Assembly: GCA_008690995.1 (NCBI GenBank)
Contig: VRMN01000012.1
Coordinates: 1 to 64,000 of the forward strand
Source of the DNA: Porphyridium purpureum
Taxonomy: Eukaryota > Rhodophyta > Bangiophyceae > Porphyridiales > Porphyridiaceae
DNA: 64,000 bases
Reading direction: 5' to 3'
Shown: positions 56,405-64,000 of the stretch, piece by piece
How the letters are laid out: each line of letters opens with the position of its first letter
Position numbering within the stretch: position 1 is the stretch's first letter
The notes under the pieces: model-generated
Database searches by the model: none
What the model was told of the DNA's origin: nothing
The model's input: the letters and a program-made list of their open reading frames with translations, nothing else
Program-made: the position numbers and the translations under genes

Positions 56405-59300
56405 TTAACAATGAATATCCAGCCACTCTGCCACCTTTGGGTGGTAAATCTCATTTTCCAGCCGCTTGATCAGCTCTGTACTCCCCATTTCTTTCGTGAG
56501 TGCATCTGCTGGGTTGTTTCTCGACCTCACGAGCCTAACCCGGGAAACTGCGGACTCGTTCATCGCTAGCCGCAGAATTGCGACAGACGTTTGGATGCTT
56601 TTTTGTGTGCAAATAGTCTTGCGACCCGGTGGGTCAAAAGTGCATAGGTTGTCCGTATTTAGCGCTACTGCCGAATTAATGCCTGTGAGCTTCACCCACA
56701 TTTTTCGCACGTCAATTACATGATCAAATACACCGACCAGTACGAGCGTTTTTACCGCAAACGTGGACTTAACCGCTGTCTGGACTTTCTAGACCACCAA
56801 AAGATCATGTTATGATGGCCCATATCGTCCGCAACAGCGTAAATGTGTCCCACTTGCAAGCTGGGATTGACATGGTTAGCGTACGATACATGTGAAAATA
56901 CCATAATAGTTGGCGTACTCTGCAGTCGCCAGTACTTTATTTGAAGCACCTCAGCCAAAACTTTCTTCAAATCGTTCATCTTCACCAGAAGCTCTAATTT
57001 GCTGAACGGCTTTTCGGTACATTGCGAAAGCTGTGCCGCAAAGAGTGCCAAATCGGGCCGCACATTCGAAGCCACAACATTTACCCGCGAAGTTTGCGCC
57101 AAACCTCGAAAGAATCAACGTGTTTGAAAAATTTTTAAACGTCATAATTTTGGTCGGTGACCACCGTGTCGTTTCCGACACACAGGTGAGTACCATTGTA
57201 TAGAAAGTCGTCTTCCTGAGCTTTGTGCAAATGCAAGTGCTCACAAATGGTTTCTTCGCCTTGAGAAACTTCAAATTCCGACTAAGAGTAGATCGTCCAC
57301 TTGAGCGTTGATGGGTACAAAGCAGTCTGGGTCGATGAACATGCAGGGGTCCACAGTGCACATGCGTAGGTCTACCTTATTCGTCAGTAGGCTCGTCAGT
57401 TTTTCATAACAAATGAACGGTGCGTCAATAAGTCCATACGCTGCTCGCTGACGAAGCCAGAGAGAACCCTACTTGCAATCAGCTTCATCGTGAAGCTGGA
57501 CTAGAACTCGCCTCCTCAAAGATTTGGATGACAAGAAAGCCTGTTCAACATCAGCGCTGACGACTTACCATTTTCGCAAAAGCGCCGGGCTCAAGATGAC
57601 TCGCATTGTCCAGCGACCTGTGGTCGGTGAGCCTCGAAGCACGCCCCCGCGCACAAAATTTGCGAACTAACGAAATGCTAAGCGCGACTTTGGAATCGGA
57701 GCACTTTCCAGGCCCTGATTTTCCTTGTCAACTCAGCGCGTGTCCAGGTCTGGGCGTTCATTGTTACGAATTTCATTGATAATCCCCTTCATACACCAAC
57801 CAACGATTTTCTTTCTACGGTACTTAGCAAAATCCGGTTTCCGAAAACCTGGATTTTCGCCAGATTGCAAAAATTGAACATTGTCGGCCGCAATCAGCTC
57901 ATCCGAGTAATTGAACGAATCAGAAACCCAAAGTACGAGGTTTTCGTGATATGGCTTGACATGGTGAAGAGCAGGATGGTGCACTCTGAATGGACCTGGC
58001 AACTTGCATTGTCTTAGCACCCAGATTCAATGCTTGCATAATGGTAGGCCCGGACCACCGTTTCAAAGCCGGACGCCAGAGCAATACACGGACTTCAAGT
58101 GAGAGCAGCGCTAGATTTGTATTCGAATAGCGGGTACCGACGGCATTCCCAACACGGCTTGTGGCAAAAATTCCTCAAACAGCCGACACGCCATTTCCAT
58201 GGCCGCGTGCCTTTCCCTTGTGGCTGTGTGTGGTGCACGCACAGTTCCGATGGGAAACAGCGGCAACTACCCGAAGACAAGAAAGAACGGGCACGCGTCT
58301 TGAAATCCGAGCGTACATTTTGAAGCAAACTTATCTTGCGCCAATAGCGCAATACGATCTTTCTCAGGGAAAGAAAGCTGCAGCCGAAAGAAGACGGTTT
58401 TCGGCGGCTTGTTGTGTTATTCTACGATTCCTGCGGACCACGCGGCCGCGGTGGTGGCTATGTGAAGTCGAATTTCAAGTAATTCACACAAGTTCTTCAG
58501 AGCTACGTTGACACTTTCAGTACCTCGATCGATGGTGAGCGTTGTCGGGACTCCAAAAAGGGTAGTTTACGAAACATAACGAGTATTCATGAGTGTTGTA
58601 GAGTCAAACTTTGCGAGCACTGGATTTCGCGCAGACTTGGTGCCCTGCATACAATGGGCAAAACCGCCATTCCATCGAAAAAGACTGTGTCAATAGAATG
58701 TGACGATTGAATATGGCGTCGACTGACGTGGCCACGACAGGTCGACGCGGAATGTGAGAATAAAAATGACATGCCTAGCATGCTCGCATGATGTTTTCAA
58801 ATTGTCACGTTTCCGTCATCGCTATCCATTGTCCTCTCTTGCGAGGCAAAGTTTGCACTTTTTCGAGCGGTGCATGCTCAAAATGAAAGTGCAGACGATT
58901 GAGTTCTCTTTGGTTAAAAAAATCGTTGCGGTACGATGCGTGTCAGCGTCGTGATCTGCACGGCCTATAGCTTGCCTTTCCTTGGATCTTGGCAATGGAA
59001 TGCGTTGGTGTCCATTGATCGTGTGCTACACGAATACGAAATAGACGGATGTTATCGTACTATCTCGTCCATTCAGAACCAAGCCATGCTCCGTTTGCAT
59101 TGTCCGGCGTACTAATGGAGGCAGGTCGAAATCCAAAACGACATGATCGATGTACAGGACATTGTGATGCTGGTCAGGAATCAGAATGCGTACGATGCCG
59201 AAAGTGGTATGGCAGTTCGTGCAAAAGCGCATGCACCGCTTCGCTGCTGCACGGGCAGGCAGATTGCGAGCTTGGCAAAATCGTGAGCCGGCACCAATAC
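56405..59300 (-). mobile_element. Old, heavily decayed Ty1/copia-type retroelement fossil
   Basis: The minus strand shows short pieces in copia order: an RNase H tail (RNNPADALTKEMGSTELIKR, 56405-56710), an RNase H/RT connection (NVRPDLALFAAQLSQCTEK and WWSRKSRQ, 56752-57102), reverse transcriptase and integrase-like pieces (57700-58780), and a protease/pre-integrase-like piece near 59026-59232 (HHNVLYIDHV). It is broken many times and clearly old. The right boundary is uncertain and LTRs are not identified. Confidence 0.65.
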
Positions 59301-61037
59301 CTCCACTCTCGCCGCTATCAACAATGACGAACGGAACAGTGCTGAAAAGGACGACTGATGAGGATAACTAAATGTCTTATTGCTTTGGTTCCATAAGAGC
59401 CTGAAGTTTGATTACGGCATCATGTGGCAAAATCATTTGACTCCACGCCTTTGACCAGGTAGTGCCTGTTCTGCCGATACCATGCGTCTCTGTTGCCTTT
59501 TTCCGAACATGGTGCGCTCAGATGGTACGGAGAATGACAGATGTCACAATGGATGGTTGATTCCACTTGGCATGCCTTGATCGAGCTCACCACCGGCTAT
59601 TTGTGCACGGCTTGATCCACATCCCTCATTTTATTGATAGGAAACTTGTGCGAGCTTATCGCCACGGCGGTGGCAATGACCACGCATTTTGCTTTGCCGC
59701 CGAACACGCTGTTGACATAGGATATAATCTGAGTTTTTGTCCTGCCTTTGTAAGGTGTCTTGCTCATTTCTGTCCTGCGGCTGCATGCTTGCTCCTGGAG
59801 TGTAGCTGAGTCTAGCAAATGACAAGCGCAAAAATTCCATTTCGGCCGCGACCGACGGAATCAAGGCAGAGATTCGAGTACGCATAACATTTGGTGTTTC
59901 TGACGGCGCACTTGTTACCAGTCTCTAGTAGAGAAAATGATTCTGCGTTGACGACTCGAGCTGATCAATCAAAAGATCCTAGCCAGGGAATTGACCGTCG
60001 ACATTGCTTTGCAGTCGTTCCAAACGCTTCGCGAAGTCGTTGAAGTTTTTTTTATTTGAAACACCGGGATGATTACGGCTCCACTGGACAAAACTTGCAG
60101 TTTCCCATTCTCTCTTCAAAGTTTCCCGGTGCTCTTTTGTCATGAACTCTGCCCAAAGTTCGGCAAAAACATCTCAAATCGGATATTGCACCTCTGCCGG
60201 AAGATCTTTTCCGACAAACATTTAGAGAATGAAAGACAGAGCGCCTCCCGTGAGGTTGGTTTGCATCACCGTGCTTAAATAGTCCGTGTTGAGACCGGCA
60301 AGGTTCAAGTTGCTCCGAAGCTGTAGGGACGAACCTCGGAAGATTTGTTTATTAGTACCGTCATGCTTGCTTTCGTGTGCCTTGTAGAATATGGTAAGCG
60401 TGTTCAACGCACTCCGCACGTACATGGCGCTTCCTCAAGCAGGCTCCGGATCAGGCGTATACGGCCGGACTGGACCAGCACGAAGGGGTTCTCTTGGTTG
60501 CCCGCTTGAGCGACATGCATCCCACCTACGAAAAGCGATGGACGGCGTAGAGCCGTATGCATAGCGCGCTGCCCCTCCGACAAAGGGAGCCCCGATGAAT
60601 AGCTTCCATCTGTCCATCCTGTGGAGTTCGTGGAGGAGAACCAGCGTGACGTGCGCCAACAAGCACTTCATCAAGTGATGAACGTGCTCTCAAAAACCTG
60701 GCCGCCGGCGGAGCGACGACGTCAAGCTCGTTTCCTGTCCACATCGGGAGCAAATGCTACTCCACAGGGACTTGACGCTAATCCTTGCTTCTGAGCTCCA
60801 CGGGAACATGGATACCCTTTGCTTTTATCCACGAGCACAGGTTAAATTGTAGAGTCGGTTCCAGCCAAGCGACAAGATCCCTGGCGAAGACTGCGCGAAG
60901 ATTTTCTTCAAGCTGCTTGGTATAGCGATTCACTTGACGACAGTGAGTAAGTCCATGGACGCGTGGCACGAGCGCAGGTACCTGCACTGCTGATATCTGG
61001 AACTCAAGAGCATAAATGCTCTTCGCGCAAACGCACG
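59301..61037. other. Gene-poor region, possibly more fossil material
   Basis: Many short frames on both strands with no recognised domain. Some could be the 5' part of the copia fossil, but nothing visible proves it. Confidence 0.4.
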
Positions 61038-61370
61038 ATGACCGGAGTCAGGCGGACAGAGCGCGGACGCGTCGATGATGAAGGATCTCTAGTTGTATTC
61101 GTAATGGATTCCTTCGAGCATTTCGTCAGCGGTACTGCAAAGACTGTTGGACTGGATTATTGCGCTGCGTCTTTGATCGTTGCTTGCAAATTTGAACAGC
61201 AGGCATGGTGGCCTTCACTTGTGTATCTGGACGCTCGTCAAAGTCCTGTCGGCGTGAAGCTGTTGGGTGCGCGGAACCGCGCATATGCGCGCTGTCAGTT
61301 TTCGTCCGTTGCCGTACGAGACTTCCCCAGTGTCAGCAATGAGTGCGGTACTGTGCGCGTGACGCCATAA
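61038..61370 (+). CDS. Hypothetical small protein, possible PWWP-like segment
   Basis: A 110-residue ORF from ATG at 61038 (MTGVRRTERGRVDDEGS). The stretch LIVACKFEQQAWWPSLVYLD resembles the first strands of a PWWP domain (LVxAKxxxxPWWPAxV), a chromatin reader. The match rests on few residues. Further protein-like text continues beyond the stop (61383-61667), so it may be a decayed gene. Base composition is similar to the surrounding gene-poor DNA. Low confidence. Confidence 0.25.
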   Translation: MTGVRRTERGRVDDEGSLVVFVMDSFEHFVSGTAKTVGLDYCAASLIVACKFEQQAWWPSLVYLDARQSPVGVKLLGARNRAYARCQFSSVAVRDFPSVSNECGTVRVTP

Positions 61371-61771
61371 AACACGCTTCCTTTGGAGGTTTTTTTGGAG
61401 TACTCTGACGCCACTCGACGAAGCCAGGTCATTCAGAAGGTTCCCGTCGCTAGGCGTGCGCGTTTTTATGATGCATTAGAGATCGTGTGGCCAGAATTGC
61501 CTATCAGATCTACTGACGTGCATCAACGCGCAAACATTAAAAAACATGTGACGAACACAGTGTTTGTTGATTCTGCGAAAGTAGATCTGCAGAAGGGTAC
61601 AGAACAGCGAGCACACGAGCTTCAAGTTCATCTAATCCAGTTTTCTTCGTCTTTAAATGAGCACTAAATGGGCACCCGTGCGAATACTTTACTAAGTTCA
61701 CGTTGTCGTACAACTGGGACGCTTTATTTACCGTCCTCACTACTGTGATGTCTGTATTTAGCGCGTGCGCG
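61371..61771. other. Intergenic, no clear gene
   Basis: Contains the weak frame 61383-61667 only. Confidence 0.4.
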
Positions 61772-62686
61772 TCATTCCTCTTGCGTGGTGCTTGAGACAG
61801 CAGCTTGGACGCAATCCACTGGCTCATCCACATTGTCCGCGATGGCTTGCGTACGCAGAGATGGTCGCATACGCCTCGGTACAGGTGCCTGTGGGTGACC
61901 ATGTGACGAGGTCGCAACGCTGACTTCTTGATGATACCATGCATATTCACCTCCCTCCAAGCGATGTACGGGAACCCGACGCTGCTTCACGAACTTGCAC
62001 TTGACTACGTGATCAACGCCGCCGTATTTTTGTAGGCACGTAGGAGCCGCGTACGCGTCGAATTCAAAGGCCGGCGGATCATCCCAGCGATACTTTCTTT
62101 GGCCGTTCGGCAAAACGATTGCGTCTGTATCCCTCTTGAATAACTTGCAAGCTGTCCACTGGTGCTGTAACTGGCACCATGCCAACCACATGCGCTCGTC
62201 CATTTCGGGTGCCCGCAACGGTCCTTTTTCAGCGTACAACGTGTGCTCGAAGAGCGTCACCGAAAGGCCGGCGCATTCTCGTGCGAGTTCCCAAAACTCG
62301 TAGGCGTACACCAACCTCTTGTACTCAATATCGCTCATATTTATGACGCTGTTGTCGCCGAACGGCTTCTCATTGAGCTTTCTGCCGTGATACTGGGGGT
62401 ACCCCTCGGTGCTGCGATTTGGGGCTTGCAAGCGAGCAATGTCGTACCCAGAAATCTTGTCCAATATATCTCTGAAGCGCACTCGCCACATTTGTCGTGC
62501 AACGTCTCTATCCTCGTACGAGATCAACTTCTCGTCACTTTCAGTCAAGCGAAAGAAACCACGCACCGCCGGCATGGAGTAAGCGCGTACGCGAGGCAGA
62601 AAGGACCCGACCAAATCTCGGTTCCATGTTCCGTACAGCGCTCGCTTCAAACCCGCGTCAGAATCGCTCCCACCCTCGCTACACAT
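61772..62686 (-). CDS. Hypothetical protein, 304 residues
   Basis: Start chosen at the ATG at 62686 (MCSEGGSDSDAGLKRALYGT); upstream in frame there is only a GTG. The sequence is globular with many aromatic residues: FRLTESDEKLISYEDRDVAR, YKRLVYAYEFWELAREC, RMWLAWCQLQHQWTACKLFK and DPPAFEFDAYAAPTCLQKYG. The last 60 residues are low in structure. No family is recognised. It may be a lineage-specific host gene or a passenger of a mobile element; its position beside an LTR-like sequence leaves both open. It is divergent from the small ORF at 62939. Confidence 0.6.
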   Translation of the reverse strand: MCSEGGSDSDAGLKRALYGTWNRDLVGSFLPRVRAYSMPAVRGFFRLTESDEKLISYEDRDVARQMWRVRFRDILDKISGYDIARLQAPNRSTEGYPQYHGRKLNEKPFGDNSVINMSDIEYKRLVYAYEFWELARECAGLSVTLFEHTLYAEKGPLRAPEMDERMWLAWCQLQHQWTACKLFKRDTDAIVLPNGQRKYRWDDPPAFEFDAYAAPTCLQKYGGVDHVVKCKFVKQRRVPVHRLEGGEYAWYHQEVSVATSSHGHPQAPVPRRMRPSLRTQAIADNVDEPVDCVQAAVSSTTQEE

Positions 62687-62938
62687 GACGTTCACCCGCC
62701 CTCACGACACCTTCAAGACCGCAGCCTCTATGCTTGCTCACGTACGTGTCCAGCCAGCCCCTTTTTCCCTGCTCTCGGCGCCGCCCACGAGATTGGCGAT
62801 GTCATGACCAGCGAAGATTATACAACTCGGGTTCACGTGGACCGCTTTGCCTACCGACAACGTAAGAAAGAGAGATCGCGAAAGTGTGATCGCTGGAAAT
62901 TTGCGCGCACGCGGAAGAAGCGGAGCTGTGCTTGAGAT

Positions 62939-63203
62939 GGCGAATCCGAAGCTGTACAGCGAGCTTGCGCCGAGCCAATCAGTTGAGTTCGCGCGCCGTG
63001 AACTTGTGACTGCGCTGATGGGACAGTACGGCGTAGGGAGCAACAAGGAATTGCAGCGGATGGTGCTGAGCGAATCGTGCTCGTACTGTCACGGGAGTAG
63101 CCCGTGTGTTAAGGAAATGATTAAAAATAGCCATAGTCCGTGGCCGGATACCTGGTCGCGCCGGACCCACTGTACTGTAGGTGTACAAGGGGGCGCGTGG
63201 TAG
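62939..63203 (+). CDS. Small hypothetical ORF running into LTR-like sequence
   Basis: An ORF of about 87 residues from ATG at 62939 (MANPKLYSELAPSQSVEFAR), with CSYCHGSSPC resembling half of a small zinc site. The last 10 or so codons lie in the LTR-like segment that starts about 63171, so the original C-terminus was probably lost to an insertion. Family unknown. Confidence 0.4.
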
Positions 63204-63425
63204 GCCTGAAGGCCCCTTCCCTTAGGGACCAGACGCGCGATGACCACCCAGTATGGAATGGGTGTACAGCCAGGAGGTGGCTGGAACCTTCTGGAAGGTT
63301 CTAGACTCAGCGACAGCAAGGCACTGTACCTCGGGGGTACAGTGGTCGCGATGGGTATAAAAAGACGCGCGGGTCGGCAACCAAGGGGGGGAGAGGGGGG
63401 TCGGGAGACAGAAGGAGTAAGGTGG
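63171..63425 (+). repeat. LTR-like promoter segment at the right edge
   Basis: On the plus strand the order is TGTACTGTAGG (possible start at 63171), a heat-shock array (63284-63301), the dyad GCACTGTACC/GGTACAGTG (63321-63344), TATAAAAAG at 63356, then GAGACAGAAGG near 63403. This is the same order as in the LTRs of A and B (heat-shock elements, GGTATAAAAAGG, GAGACAGAAG). It is therefore probably the 5' LTR of a related element extending beyond the window; the 3' end of the LTR is not defined. Confidence 0.5.
63284..63301 (+). promoter_or_regulatory. Four-unit heat-shock element
   Basis: GAAccTTCtgGAAggTTC is a perfect alternating GAA/TTC array with 2-bp gaps, 55 bp upstream of the TATAAAAAG at 63356. 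Confidence 0.7.
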
Positions 63426-63487
63426 ATCTAAGTAAAAACAGGTGTATTCAAGGAAGCGTGTTCGGGCCTTGGGTACCTGTTGAGGGA

Positions 63488-63542
63488 GCGGGGGTACAGC
63501 GGGAGTACAGCGGGGGTACGGCGGGGGTACGGCGGGAGTACA
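63488..63542 (+). repeat. 11-bp tandem array GCGGG(G/A)GTAC(A/G) x 5
   Basis: Five head-to-tail copies, each with a GTAC core. They lie downstream of the LTR-like TATA box, in what would be transcribed leader. Confidence 0.85.
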
Positions 63543-63827
63543 GCGCGAGCGAGCGAGCGGGGGGTTTAACGGGGAAGGTTCGCGGATGCCCTGGGGTAAG
63601 GCGTCATTAGACGGTCCTTGTTCGGAAGTGGATCCGGGGGTGGTACGTGGGCGGGGGCGGATAAAGGAGTGATAGGCCGTTTGAAGCCGAAAGGTGAGGC
63701 AACCTCCTCCGGCTAACCCCGGCTGCCCACAACGCCTCCCCGGGTCCCGGATCACCGTAAGGTGTGGCCGAACGGGATCCCGGTTGGGCAGCGGACGCCT
63801 GGTTCCCCCGTTACGCGCGTCTTCCGT
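63543..63827. other. Right-edge region, nothing recognised
   Basis: G-rich, with no supported ORF; possibly leader of an element that continues outside the window. Confidence 0.4.
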
Positions 63828-63950
63828 GTGTGTGCTTTTGGTTGGCTGTGCCTGCTCCGTGCGTGTGCTCTTGGTTGGCTGTGTCTTTCCCGTGTGTCTG
63901 CTCTTGGTTGGTTCTGTCGGTCCCGTGTGTGGGTGCTCTTGGCTGTTTGC
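63828..63950 (+). repeat. Imperfect 33-bp tandem repeat
   Basis: Three to four units around CTCTTGGTTGGCTGTG followed by a CCGTGTGTG block (GTGTGTGCTTTTGGTTGGC at the first unit). In one frame it would read as an 11-residue repeat of the type ALGWLCLSRVS. No start or end of an ORF can be judged at the window edge. Confidence 0.75.
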
Positions 63951-64000
63951 GTGTGAACAGCGTGCGTGAGCGTCGTTGGTTCCGGGTTTCCTGCCTGCCG

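Noticed and set aside
61038-61667. Confident PWWP chromatin reader
   Set aside because: Only the AWWPSLV core resembles the domain; kept as a low-confidence hypothetical instead.
1-64000. tRNA or rRNA genes
   Set aside because: No convincing tRNA B-box/cloverleaf or rRNA segment was seen by eye; a covariance-model search would be needed to exclude them fully.

Overview
This window is eukaryotic nuclear DNA. It carries a translation initiation factor 3 subunit c gene, a ferlin-like multi-C2 protein, a plastid phosphoenolpyruvate/phosphate translocator with a transit peptide, a nuclear Ycf20-like gene, a J-domain protein and a tetraspanin-like protein. All are single uninterrupted reading frames up to 2594 codons long, in moderately GC-rich DNA. 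Plastid transporter genes together with near-absence of introns fit a unicellular red alga, for example a Porphyridium-like species. That assignment is inference from gene content; no species marker was checked.

Layout. 1-5441 and 9470-14933 hold two nearly identical Ty3/gypsy retrotransposons (A and B), both on the minus strand. Between them are remnants of an unrecognised gene (5547-7056) and a diverged relic LTR of the same family on the other strand (about 8640-8955). 14939-48056 is the host gene block: a hemerythrin-like-domain protein (+), Ycf20-like (-), an unknown membrane-anchored protein (+), the translocator (-), a single-pass membrane protein (-), a small cysteine-rich metallothionein-like protein (-), a J-domain protein (-), a tetraspanin-like protein (-), a GNAT acetyltransferase (+), the ferlin-like giant (-), eIF3c (+) and a hypothetical protein (-). 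48314-55262 is a second, unrelated Ty3/gypsy element with a chromodomain (C, minus strand), also young. 55263-61700 is gene-poor and contains an old Ty1/copia fossil. The right edge has an unknown 304-residue ORF, a small divergent ORF and what looks like another LTR running out of the window.

The host genes are unrelated housekeeping, plastid and membrane genes arranged in convergent and divergent pairs; there is no operon-like system. The most notable signals are regulatory. The LTRs of A and B, and the LTR-like promoter at the right edge, carry textbook heat-shock elements upstream of their TATA boxes. The LTRs of C and of the right-edge element share a CACTGTACC/GGTACAGTG dyad. Short-period tandem arrays (8 bp x 12 and 7 bp x 11) sit in host promoters. 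The 3' LTR of element C points directly into the gene at 46500-48056.

Several long frames can be extended upstream only through non-ATG codons. For host genes I placed starts at the first sensible ATG and state this in each entry.
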